The notes under the pieces are model-generated. The model did not search any database. It saw nothing but the letters and a program-made list of their open reading frames with translations, and was not told the origin of the DNA. Below are positions 52,737-60,977 of a stretch of 64,000 nucleotides of DNA, in pieces; position 1 is the stretch's first letter; each line of letters opens with the position of its first letter. Made by a program: the position numbers and the translations under genes. The DNA is from Bacteroidota bacterium. Lineage in GTDB: Bacteria > Bacteroidota > Bacteroidia > B-17B0 > Aurantibacillaceae. The stretch spans positions 1-64,000 of the forward strand of contig JAFDYI010000024.1 in the NCBI GenBank assembly GCA_018267475.1, in the 5' to 3' direction.

Positions 52737-53648
52737 ATGAATTGTTTTTCTATTATTATACCCGTTTATAATTCAGCTCCTTTTCTTGCTGAAACCGTGC
52801 AAGAAGTAACTACTTCTATAGAAAAAATAAACCCTTTGTATGAGCTTATTTTAATAAATGACGGAAGCACCGATGATTCTTGGAACGTAATAAAAGAATT
52901 GAAAAGCAAAAACAAACAAATTACCGGTGTTAATTTCAATAAAAATTACGGGCAACATAATGCCTTGCTTTGTGGGATTAATTTATGCAACTCCGATTAT
53001 ATCATAACCCTTGATGACGATTTAGAGCAAAACCCGAAAGACATTACCACCCTATATAAAAAAATAACAGAAGGTGGTTTTGATTTGGTTTATGGAATGC
53101 CTAAAAAATCAACTAAAAACATCTTTAGAAAAATAACTCGATTTGTTTACAAAACAGTTTCGCGCAATGAGTATAAAAAAGCAGGGGAAGGAAGCAGTTT
53201 CAGAATTTTTACCAACGACCTGAAGAACAAGCTGGTAAAACACCAGGGTTCTTTGTTTTTTATGGATGAAATAGCGCTTTGGCACAGCGACAATATTACC
53301 TTTGTACCCGTTCATTTTAATCCATCAAAAAGAAAAAAATCAACATACGGATACGGTAGTTTATTTACCCTTTCGTTACGAGTTTTATCATTAAGTTCTA
53401 CCATGCCTTTGCGTTTAGTGCGCGTGTTTGGCTTTTATATTTCCGGATTTAGCGTAGCTTTAGGTATTTACTTTGCTGTCAGAAAATTTTTTAACAACGT
53501 ACCTATGGGCTATACCTCTCTAATGGTTACCATACTCTTTAGCACGGGTATTGTTATGGCCTCTTTAGGAATTATAGGGGAATATCTGGGAAATCTTATT
53601 GCTTTATCAAACAACAAACCGGCATACTCTATAAAAGAAAAAATATGA
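52737..53648 (+). CDS. Family 2 membrane glycosyltransferase (ArnC/GtrB-like)
   Basis: 303 residues. Catalytic N-terminal GT-A fold with FSIIIPVYNSAPFLAETVQE, LILINDGSTDDSW and the acidic ITLDDDLEQNPKDI. Two C-terminal transmembrane helices (about 235-300) resemble dolichyl/undecaprenyl-phosphate sugar synthases. It would attach a sugar to a lipid carrier or to the acyl product of the cluster. The start is ATG 52737 (MNCFSIII). Its stop overlaps the next start (ATGA). Confidence 0.88.
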   Translation: MNCFSIIIPVYNSAPFLAETVQEVTTSIEKINPLYELILINDGSTDDSWNVIKELKSKNKQITGVNFNKNYGQHNALLCGINLCNSDYIITLDDDLEQNPKDITTLYKKITEGGFDLVYGMPKKSTKNIFRKITRFVYKTVSRNEYKKAGEGSSFRIFTNDLKNKLVKHQGSLFFMDEIALWHSDNITFVPVHFNPSKRKKSTYGYGSLFTLSLRVLSLSSTMPLRLVRVFGFYISGFSVALGIYFAVRKFFNNVPMGYTSLMVTILFSTGIVMASLGIIGEYLGNLIALSNNKPAYSIKEKI

Positions 53649-54283
53649 CGGTAGAACAATACGGAGTAACATACACGCGCATAACAGAGCATGATATTGA
53701 GTTGATACGATATTGGCGCAACCAACCTTTTATAAGAGATACCATGCAATTTACAGAATACATTACAGCAGAAATGCAGCAAGCATGGTTCAAAAAAATA
53801 AACAACAAACACAACTATTATTTTTTAATAGAAACAAATAACACAAAAATAGGATTAGTGAATTGCAAAGACGCAGAGCCTAACACAGGAATTGCCGAAG
53901 GCGGTATTTTTTTATGGGATAAAAGCTATTGGGGCTCGCCTATCGCCGGCTTTGCTGCCCTAACAACCCTTGAGTGCGTTTTTGAGGTTCTAAAATCGGG
54001 AGAGGCTTCTATGGCTACTGTATTAAAAAAAAACACGCATGCCTTAGCCTTCAATAAAAAATTAGGTTACGAAATTATAGGCGAAACAGCTAACAAAAAT
54101 TTCTACAAATTGCTTTTAACCAAAGAAACTTATTTCAAAAAAACGCTTGTATTAAAAAACGCGGCTCGTACTTTTTATGAAGGAGCGCCTGATATAAAAA
54201 TAAAAATAGATGAAGCCGAATACCCTTTGGTTATTGATGAGATAATAAACTACGCTTTGCTCCAAAAAAAAATTACGGGTTAA
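53645..54283 (+). CDS. GNAT acyltransferase, PseH/RimJ-like
   Basis: 212 residues. The N-terminal half follows the GNAT pattern of amino-sugar N-acetyltransferases: LIRYWRNQPFIRDTMQF, WFKKINNKHNYYFLI, KIGLVNCKDAEPN, and an acyl-CoA-binding ATVLKKNTHALAFNKKLGYE. It could add an acetyl or longer acyl group (even from the cluster's ACP) to an amino sugar. A C-terminal tail of about 55 residues is not recognised. It overlaps the dioxygenase gene by 11 nt, tail to tail. Confidence 0.78.
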   Translation: MTVEQYGVTYTRITEHDIELIRYWRNQPFIRDTMQFTEYITAEMQQAWFKKINNKHNYYFLIETNNTKIGLVNCKDAEPNTGIAEGGIFLWDKSYWGSPIAGFAALTTLECVFEVLKSGEASMATVLKKNTHALAFNKKLGYEIIGETANKNFYKLLLTKETYFKKTLVLKNAARTFYEGAPDIKIKIDEAEYPLVIDEIINYALLQKKITG

Positions 54284-54938
54284 GAGAAGGGAACTCGCCT
54301 TTTTCAAAAAAAGAAAGCCACTGCTCTTTACTGAACATATTAAGCATAAAGGTGTCTTCCATGTTTTCTATTTTATATTTATTTATCTCATGGGCGCTAT
54401 ATCCCCACAAGGGGTTTGCAATATCCAGCATAAGTACAAAGCGGTCTTGGTTGCTATTATTCCAGGCCTCGTGCTCAAAAGAATCGTCAAAAACAAGCAA
54501 CTTACCTTCTTCCCATTTTTTTGTATCGCTTCCTACACGGATACCGCAATTATCAGGAATAATGAGTCCTAAATGAACACGCAACACCATACGTGTAAAG
54601 CCCTTATGCGGCTTTATTTGTGTATGAGCCGGCAAATATGAAAAATCGGCTGATACTAAATTAGGTATCTTATTTAAAACACCTGCGGTTTTAGGGCACA
54701 AATTACAATTATCAGGGTGCTTAATGCCAAAAAAAAGAAAAGAAAATACCTGCCACTTGTTTTTACTTTCAGGCTTTAAATAATGCGGAAACGATTCAAA
54801 CCAATTTTTGCCTTTAACCTGCTTCCTTAAGGTGTTTAGCTCTTCTAAAACAACAGAAAAATGCTCCTCCAGCACACGCAACTGAGGGTGCTCGTCAAGC
54901 GAATAAAAATATTTCGGATTTTTTTTTGTGAATTCCAT
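54273..54938 (-). CDS. Aspartyl/asparaginyl beta-hydroxylase-family (LpxO-like) dioxygenase, first copy
   Basis: 221 residues of the Fe(II)/2-oxoglutarate AspH/LpxO fold. Metal ligands probably lie in IKPHKGFTRMVLRVHLGL and SFEHEAWN, with the 2-oxoglutarate-binding Arg in DRFVLMLDI. It also has a CNLC motif (GIKHPDNCNLCPKT), an unusual extra cysteine pair. Family members hydroxylate protein Asp/Asn or acyl chains of lipid A or ornithine lipid. Transcribed toward the cluster, from a -7 element TACATTTG ending 4 nt before the ATG. Confidence 0.82.
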   Translation of the reverse strand: MEFTKKNPKYFYSLDEHPQLRVLEEHFSVVLEELNTLRKQVKGKNWFESFPHYLKPESKNKWQVFSFLFFGIKHPDNCNLCPKTAGVLNKIPNLVSADFSYLPAHTQIKPHKGFTRMVLRVHLGLIIPDNCGIRVGSDTKKWEEGKLLVFDDSFEHEAWNNSNQDRFVLMLDIANPLWGYSAHEINKYKIENMEDTFMLNMFSKEQWLSFFEKGEFPSLNP

Positions 54939-54942
54939 AGTT

Positions 54943-54950
54943 CAAATGTA
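54943..54950 (-). promoter_or_regulatory. -7 element TACATTTG before the first dioxygenase
   Basis: Minus-strand consensus box 4 nt from the ATG at 54938. Leaderless start predicted. Confidence 0.55.
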
Positions 54951-54979
54951 ATAAATTTTATACTTTTAGTACCGTATTT

Positions 54980-55723
54980 ATGAAACTTTGGTTTAGCATA
55001 TTTGACAGAAACGAATATAATGGAAATGAGCCCCCGTTTTTCAACCCCACAGATTATTCTTTTTCTAAAGTCATTACAGATAATTACCCCATCATAAAAA
55101 AAGAATTAGCCGATTATCTATCTAAGTACGAACTGCAAAGTTATTTTAACAGCACTATGGTTGCTAAAGTCAATACATGGAAAACGGTTTCTTTAAAAAC
55201 ATGGAACGTTGAAATTTACGAACACCATAAATACTTCCCCGAAACCTTAAAAATAATTCAATCAATACCCGGATTGGTTTCAGCATCTTTTAATTTATTA
55301 GAGCCTCACGGACACATTGTTCCGCATTGCGGTGATACAAACGGTATTTTTCGTTGTCATTTAGGCCTTAGCATTCCGGGAACAACCCCTGCCTGCGGCT
55401 TTAGAGTAAAAAACGAATGGAGAAGCTGGGAAGAAGGGGCTTTATTGGTTTTTGTAGATGCCAACAACCATGAAGCTATAAACAACACCTCTGACAACCG
55501 ATTTATTTTTTTATTTGATGTAGTAAGAGATGAAGTTTTAGCAAAAAAGAAATGGATTTGCGCTACCGTGCTTACCTCTTTGTTCTTACAAAAATGGGCA
55601 GAGGCAATTCCTTCTTTATCTAAAGTTCCTTTATGGCTTCAAAAAGCAACAGCCCTATCTTTAGTTCCTTTTGCGTACCTTGCCATTCCGGTAAGAAATG
55701 CCATTTATTCTTTCAAAAAATAA
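54980..55723 (+). CDS. Aspartyl/asparaginyl beta-hydroxylase-family (LpxO-like) dioxygenase, second copy
   Basis: 247 residues of the same family. Ligands lie in HIVPHCGDTNGIFRCHLGL and NNHEAINNTSDNRFIFLFDV. A C-terminal ~45-residue extension ends in a hydrophobic segment (ATALSLVPFAYLAIPV), possibly membrane-associated, unlike the first copy. It diverges from that copy with 41 nt between the starts. Paired paralogues suggest two hydroxylation sites or two acyl substrates. Near-consensus TACTTTTA precedes the start. Confidence 0.82.
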   Translation: MKLWFSIFDRNEYNGNEPPFFNPTDYSFSKVITDNYPIIKKELADYLSKYELQSYFNSTMVAKVNTWKTVSLKTWNVEIYEHHKYFPETLKIIQSIPGLVSASFNLLEPHGHIVPHCGDTNGIFRCHLGLSIPGTTPACGFRVKNEWRSWEEGALLVFVDANNHEAINNTSDNRFIFLFDVVRDEVLAKKKWICATVLTSLFLQKWAEAIPSLSKVPLWLQKATALSLVPFAYLAIPVRNAIYSFKK

Positions 55724-55769
55724 CTCGCCTTTCCGTAAAAAAAAGACAAACCATATTCAATTTATTTTT

Positions 55770-55777
55770 TACCTTTG
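55770..55777 (+). promoter_or_regulatory. -7 element TACCTTTG of the B12 operon
   Basis: Consensus -7 box whose expected transcription start coincides with the first base pairs of the riboswitch (55782). Confidence 0.6.
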
Positions 55778-55781
55778 CCGC

Positions 55782-55963
55782 GATATTTGGTTTTTTGTGG
55801 TTTAGCAATCACAAAAATGAAAAAGGGAATGCCGTGAAATTCGGCAACAGTGCCCGCTGCTGTAACCTTGTTTGTTGAAAAACAAATAAACACACTCCGC
55901 CACTAACTAAAAAGTTGGGAAGGCTGTTTGAAAAAAAGGAAGTCAGAATACCTGCCTCATATC
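55782..55963 (+). ncRNA. Cobalamin riboswitch
   Basis: Contains the B12-box hallmarks in order: GGGAATGCCGTGAAATTCGG (55825-55844), TGCCCGCTGCTGTAAC (55851-55866), GCCACT (55899-55904), TTGGGAAGGC (55915-55924) and AGTCAGAATACCTGCC (55941-55956). The end GATAT (55782-55786) can pair with ATATC (55959-55963) as stem P1. A 6-bp hairpin (AACCTT 55975-55980 / AAGGTT 55989-55994) lies between it and the btuB ATG and may be the expression platform. Confidence 0.92.
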
Positions 55964-56002
55964 ATAACGTAAAAAACCTTCGTGGACAAAGGTTAAAGAC
56001 GC

Positions 56003-57913
56003 ATGGTAGGTATAAAAATAAATATCCGTTTTTTAGTGTTTGCTCTTTGGGGTAGTTGCGTGTATGCACAAAAGCTAGACACCTTGCGCCTTAACGAAAT
56101 ACCCATAATAAGCAGCCGTATACAAAAATCAACCGAAAATTTTTATTCAATAAAAATAGACAGCGTACTACGAAGTCAGTTTCTTAATTACAACATGGCG
56201 CAATTGCTTTTGCAACAAAATGCGGGCTTAGTAAAAGCGTATGGGCCGGGCAACATAGCCTCATTAGGCATTAGAGGCAGCACAGCACAACAAACAGCCG
56301 TAGTTTGGAACGGCATTAATATAAACAGCCCCACACTTGGGCAAACCGATATATCGTTGCTTCCCGTTGGTTTTTTTAATAATATAAGTCTGCAAAAGGG
56401 CGCCCTAAGCAGCTACTGGGGCAGCGGCGCCATGGCCGGGGTGCTAAACATACAAAGCGCAGCACCTCCAATAAAAGGCATTATAGCACAAGCCTCTACC
56501 TCCTATTCTTCCTTTAAAAATAGCGTACAGTGGGCTTCTATACAATACGGAAGCGATAAAATATCGAGCACCACAAAACTGCTTGGTAACTTTTCTCAAA
56601 ACAGATACCCCTATTACAGCAACACCGACTCTTCTCAAATAAAAACAACGCAACAGCACGCACAAATGCAGCAGCTTGGCTTTTTAGAAGATATAAACTA
56701 TAAAATAAACACCCATCAGCAGATAGGAGCCCATATATGGTGGCAAAACACCAACCGCCAAGTGCCTTATACCACTAGTGCGCTACAACAAAATGCTACA
56801 CAAACAGACAAAACCCTTCGCACTATGATAGATTGGAATTTGCAACATCAAAAAGTTTCTGCAAACGCTAAAGCAGCTTGGTTTAACGAAGCTATTATAT
56901 ACAACAACACAACCAGCAACATATACAGCAACAACCGTTTTAATACCTTTGCCCTTGATGCTGATGCTCAGTACAAAATAAACACACAATGGGTGATAAA
57001 CCTGGCTACCAGCAACATGATGTCTTGGGCTTACTCGCCTAACTTTACCTCGCAAAAACAATTACTAAAAAATGCGTTGTTTGAAAACATAAGCCGGCAG
57101 TGCAAAAATCATTTTTTTAAAATCAATTTTTACGCCAGGCAAGAACTTTTTAATACCCAAACTTTTATGCCTACCGCCGGACTTACCACTAATATGCGCG
57201 TATTGAGCTGGCTTATATGGAGTATGAACATGGGTACGGTATATCGCTATCCTACCTTAAATGATTTGTATTGGACGCCCGGAGGAAACCCTAACTTAAA
57301 GCCGGAGCAAGGGTATAGCGGCGAAACATCGTTGCAAGTCCATAAGCAATACCGTTATTTTTCAATATCCGAAACAGCTACCCTTTTTAGCAGAAGCATA
57401 CACAACAACATTATGTGGCTACCAGGCAGAAACGGCATTTGGAGCCCTACCAACATACTGCAAGTGTGGAGCCGAGGCATGGAAACCAACACCGAATTAA
57501 AATACAAAAACAAAAACTGGCGCATACAAGTGCAAGCGCTAAGCAACTACATACTTTCTACCACATTGCCTAAAAACAATACCCAATACCTGCAAATGCC
57601 TTATGTGCCTATGTATTCCGGTTCCGCATCTTTTTGCATAGAGTATAAAAACATTTTATTTAGAAGCGCTTATACTTATACAGGATATCGTTATTTAAGC
57701 AGTGATAATTACAGCTATCTAAAACCCTACTCTCTTATAGATATTCGTTTAGCAAAAACATTTTTTATTCAAAAACTGATGCTTCATATATTTGTAGAGG
57801 TAAATAATTTATTAAATCAAAACTACCAAAGCATGATGCAATACGGTATGCCTTTACGAAATTATGGGGCAGGCCTTATTGTTCAATACCACTATCAAAG
57901 TAAAAACAAGTAA
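56003..57913 (+). CDS. btuB: TonB-dependent vitamin B12 receptor (BtuB-like)
   Basis: 636-residue outer-membrane receptor with signal peptide (ends near SCVYAQ). The plug domain begins after KLDTLRLNEIPIISSRIQ and includes PGNIASLGIRGSTAQQTAVV with NSPTLGQTDISLLP and a Gly-rich GSGAMAGVLNIQS. The C-terminal beta-barrel ends with MQYGMPLRNYGAGLIVQY. BtuB in other bacteria takes up cobalamin using TonB. The riboswitch directly upstream, 39 nt before the ATG, supports that substrate. Next gene begins 16 nt later. Confidence 0.9.
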   Translation: MVGIKINIRFLVFALWGSCVYAQKLDTLRLNEIPIISSRIQKSTENFYSIKIDSVLRSQFLNYNMAQLLLQQNAGLVKAYGPGNIASLGIRGSTAQQTAVVWNGININSPTLGQTDISLLPVGFFNNISLQKGALSSYWGSGAMAGVLNIQSAAPPIKGIIAQASTSYSSFKNSVQWASIQYGSDKISSTTKLLGNFSQNRYPYYSNTDSSQIKTTQQHAQMQQLGFLEDINYKINTHQQIGAHIWWQNTNRQVPYTTSALQQNATQTDKTLRTMIDWNLQHQKVSANAKAAWFNEAIIYNNTTSNIYSNNRFNTFALDADAQYKINTQWVINLATSNMMSWAYSPNFTSQKQLLKNALFENISRQCKNHFFKINFYARQELFNTQTFMPTAGLTTNMRVLSWLIWSMNMGTVYRYPTLNDLYWTPGGNPNLKPEQGYSGETSLQVHKQYRYFSISETATLFSRSIHNNIMWLPGRNGIWSPTNILQVWSRGMETNTELKYKNKNWRIQVQALSNYILSTTLPKNNTQYLQMPYVPMYSGSASFCIEYKNILFRSAYTYTGYRYLSSDNYSYLKPYSLIDIRLAKTFFIQKLMLHIFVEVNNLLNQNYQSMMQYGMPLRNYGAGLIVQYHYQSKNK

Positions 57914-57929
57914 ACATAAATAAAAACAA

Positions 57930-58958
57930 ATGAAAAAACAAGTAGCAACAGCCTTATTGGCAATGAGTCTTGCAGGCGCAAGCGCACAAGTACACACCGG
58001 TACTACTACCATTGTGTGCGATTTTGAACACGTAGCCCTTCCCAACCACAACCACCATGTGTATAACGACTCTACAGGTGGCGGCGGCTTCACCAGTGGA
58101 AACGCTTTCTTCCCTTGCCAATGGGATACTTCTTACGGCGGGTATTGGAGTACCGGCTGGGCTTGCAGCGCCATAAACGATACGACGCACCAAAACTACA
58201 CGAATATATACGGTTGCGCCGCTTACAAAGGCTACAACAATTCCAACCAGTATGCCATAGGTACTACCGCAGGACCGCTTACTTTTAAAATGACGGATAG
58301 CTTAATAGGAAAAACAGTTTTAGGTATGTATGTGTGCAACTCATCTTATGCTTATGGAAGCATGAAAAACGGAGATGGATTTGAGCATGCCTTTGCAGCT
58401 ACTACCCACGATTGGTTTAAACTCACCATAAAAAAATACTTTCACGGCAATTTATCTACCGACAGCAGCGAAGTATATTTAGCTGATTTTAGATACTCAG
58501 ACACTACTCAAAATTACATTCTAAAAAATTGGACATGGATTAATTTATCTACTTTAGGCAGGGTAGATAGCTTGCTGTTTACCTTGCACTCTTCGCAAAA
58601 CAGTTCCAGTGGCTTTATGAACACGCCCGCTTTTTTTTGCATAGATAACGTAACGCTAAACACCAATTACGATACCCTTGAAACAAGTATAAAAAATTAC
58701 GTTTTAGAAAACAGCGTGCAAGTATTTCCAAACCCTTCCGTAAGCGAAACAGAAATTGTATATACCACTCCCAATTCAGTACCGGTACAAATGCAAATTA
58801 TAGATGTAATGGGCAAAGAGATGGAAGAACAAAAAACACAATCTTTTAGTGGGCTCAATAAATTTAAAGTAGATGTTTCGTCTTTTTCTTCGGGTATTTA
58901 TTTTGTGCGCCTTTGTGCGGGTAATCAATATCTCACCAAAAAAATAATAAAACCATGA
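57930..58958 (+). CDS. DUF4465-like surface protein with T9SS sorting domain (BtuH-like candidate)
   Basis: 342 residues. Signal peptide ends near GASAQVH; a central domain (about 25-250) reads DFEHVALPNHNHHVYNDSTG, GGGFTSGNAFFPCQWDTSYG and WSTGWACSAINDTT, typical of DUF4465, a family found in Bacteroidetes B12 loci. A T9SS type A sorting domain ends it (VQVFPNPSVSETEIVY, GIYFVRLCAG). B12 binding is inferred from family and operon, not shown. The stop overlaps the next start (ATGA). Confidence 0.75.
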   Translation: MKKQVATALLAMSLAGASAQVHTGTTTIVCDFEHVALPNHNHHVYNDSTGGGGFTSGNAFFPCQWDTSYGGYWSTGWACSAINDTTHQNYTNIYGCAAYKGYNNSNQYAIGTTAGPLTFKMTDSLIGKTVLGMYVCNSSYAYGSMKNGDGFEHAFAATTHDWFKLTIKKYFHGNLSTDSSEVYLADFRYSDTTQNYILKNWTWINLSTLGRVDSLLFTLHSSQNSSSGFMNTPAFFCIDNVTLNTNYDTLETSIKNYVLENSVQVFPNPSVSETEIVYTTPNSVPVQMQIIDVMGKEMEEQKTQSFSGLNKFKVDVSSFSSGIYFVRLCAGNQYLTKKIIKP

Positions 58959-59938
58959 TGCGTTTTTTAATTCTTTTTATTTTCTTAAATGTAGCTGCTC
59001 TTGCCCAGTTTGCCCCGCCACAGGGGCAAGCGGGCAGCAGCGCTATGTATAAAGACAGCAGCGTCTTTGTAGCTTGGGCTAGTTCTTGCAAAATAAAAAG
59101 AGGTCTGCAAGATACAGCAAGCGCCGCTTCGGGCTACGCCAGCGTAGGCGATAGCAGCAGCGCCTTAGGAATAGCCGATGGAAGCGTGGTAAGCTTAGGC
59201 GATGGCGGGACGGCTCTTTGCACCTTTGCACACCCTATTAAAGATGGAGCCGGATACGATTTTGCTGTATTTGAAAACTCATTTGATGGAAAGTTTTTAG
59301 AATTAGGCTTTGTAGAGGTCAGCAGCGACGGCCTTCATTTTTTTAGATTTCCTGCTACCTCCAACACGCAAGACAGCGTGCAAACAGCCTCCTTTGGTGA
59401 TAGCGATGCCAGCAAGATAAACAACTTGGCAGGTAAATACGTTATATTATATGGAACTCCTTTTGATTTAAGCGAGATGCAAAACATACCCGGATTAGAC
59501 ATTAACTACATTACTCATGTAAAAATTATTGATGTAGTAGGAAGCATAAACCCCAGCTACACTACATACGACAAAAACGGAAACAAAATAAACGATCCCT
59601 ACCCCACTCCCTTCGCTTCAGGTGGTTTTGATTTAGATGCCATAGGCGTTATTCACTCACAGGCAAGCACCTCTATACAACAAATAATGGATAATGAACA
59701 AGTACTCATCTATCCCAACCCAAGCATAAACACGCTGTATATAGATACACAAATACCTAATGAAAGTACTTTACAATACGCTTTATATAACGATTTAGGC
59801 GTGAAACTGCAAAATGGCTTTTTAAACAGTGCACACCAAGCTATCAACACACGTTGCTTGAATAGTGGGTTTTACTTTCTTCAAATAAAAGGAAACGATT
59901 TTAGCCTCACAAAAAAAATATGCATAAACCATGAATAA
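58955..59938 (+). CDS. T9SS-sorted surface protein in the B12 operon
   Basis: 327 residues. Signal peptide ends near LAQFAPP. The core has DFAVFENSFDGKFLELGFVE, VSSDGLHFFRFPATSN and FASGGFDLDAIGV, a cell-surface pattern often seen beside BtuB. A T9SS type A domain closes it (VLIYPNPSINTLYID, LNSGFYFLQIKG). Exported by the type IX system and held on the cell surface. Overlaps the next gene by 8 nt. Precise function unknown; cobalamin capture is suggested by position. Confidence 0.72.
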   Translation: MMRFLILFIFLNVAALAQFAPPQGQAGSSAMYKDSSVFVAWASSCKIKRGLQDTASAASGYASVGDSSSALGIADGSVVSLGDGGTALCTFAHPIKDGAGYDFAVFENSFDGKFLELGFVEVSSDGLHFFRFPATSNTQDSVQTASFGDSDASKINNLAGKYVILYGTPFDLSEMQNIPGLDINYITHVKIIDVVGSINPSYTTYDKNGNKINDPYPTPFASGGFDLDAIGVIHSQASTSIQQIMDNEQVLIYPNPSINTLYIDTQIPNESTLQYALYNDLGVKLQNGFLNSAHQAINTRCLNSGFYFLQIKGNDFSLTKKICINHE

Positions 59939-60971
59939 AAAAATCAATCTATTTTTCTTTTTTGCTTTAATTTGCTTGGCTTCCTGCCGGAAAGACCAAC
60001 CTCCCACCCTGCCTCAAGGCATTATTTCGGCAAGTGCTACGCAACGCCTGCTGATATGCGATGAGGGAAATTTTGGGCAAAACAACGCCTCTGTTTCCAT
60101 TTACGATCCAAGCAGCAACCAAGTAAGTATAAACGCATTCTCTGTTGCCAACCCCAGCTACACACTGGGCGATGTAGCGCAATCAATAGCGGTATATAAC
60201 CAAAAATATTACGTAGTAGTAAACAACTCAGGAAAAATTGTAGTATGCAACAACAATCTTCAAAAGCAAGCTGCTGTTACCGGCTTCATATCACCTCGCT
60301 ATATCGAATTTGTAAGCAACAACAAAGCTTATGTAAGTAATTTACAACTTAATAGCGCCCAGCCTAATTACATTCAGGTTTTGGATATAAACACCAATAC
60401 CATTATTAAAAACATCCGCATAGATGGTTGGAGTGAAATGATGATTAGCTCTTACGGAAAAACCTATGTAGCCAACCAAACAAAAAAATACGTGTATGTT
60501 ATAGATGATGCCAGCGACCTTGTAAGCGATAGTATTTACATGAATACTACCAATGCCAATATGGTAAAAGATGAAAACGAAAAAATATGGGTAAGCTGCA
60601 ACCCCACTAGCACAAGCTCTAACACAGGGGCTATGCTAAAAAAAATAAACCCCATTACCAATACGGTTGAAGACTCTATTTTACTACCCAACCCCGTAAG
60701 CAGACTGTGTATAAACCAAAGTGGCACCACCTTATATCTTTTAGCAAACGATGTATATAAAATAGATATTAGCAGTAAAACAATTACGGATCTGATACCT
60801 CAAGGCGGTCATACGTTTTATGGGTTATGCGTAAACCCTAATGATGAAACACTGTATGTAAGCGATGCACTTAACTACAACTCCAACGGGTTGCTATATC
60901 ATTACAATCAAGCTACGCTGCTAGGCACTTATACCGTAGGTATAAACCCAGGATTTATGTTGGTTGATTAA
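59931..60971 (+). CDS. DUF5074/YncE-like beta-propeller lipoprotein (BtuG-like)
   Basis: 346 residues, lipoprotein signal with lipobox LASC (Cys about 19). The rest is a repeated beta pattern: VSIYDPSSNQVSINAF, SIAVYNQKYYVVVNNSGKIV, AYVSNLQ, IYVANQTKKYVYVIDDASD-like and LYHYNQATLLGTYTVG, as in seven-bladed propellers. BtuG of Bacteroides is a surface propeller that binds B12 with great affinity and caps BtuB. The last gene of the riboswitch operon, it converges on a methyltransferase. Identity as BtuG is by family and context. Confidence 0.75.
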   Translation: MNKKINLFFFFALICLASCRKDQPPTLPQGIISASATQRLLICDEGNFGQNNASVSIYDPSSNQVSINAFSVANPSYTLGDVAQSIAVYNQKYYVVVNNSGKIVVCNNNLQKQAAVTGFISPRYIEFVSNNKAYVSNLQLNSAQPNYIQVLDINTNTIIKNIRIDGWSEMMISSYGKTYVANQTKKYVYVIDDASDLVSDSIYMNTTNANMVKDENEKIWVSCNPTSTSSNTGAMLKKINPITNTVEDSILLPNPVSRLCINQSGTTLYLLANDVYKIDISSKTITDLIPQGGHTFYGLCVNPNDETLYVSDALNYNSNGLLYHYNQATLLGTYTVGINPGFMLVD

Positions 60972-60977
60972 CCGTTT

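Noticed and set aside
53645-54283. Assigning the 49.7-55.7 kb cluster to pseudaminic acid synthesis because of the PseH-like GNAT
   Set aside because: No PseB, PseC, PseG, PseI or PseF genes are present, so only the acyltransferase part of the analogy holds.
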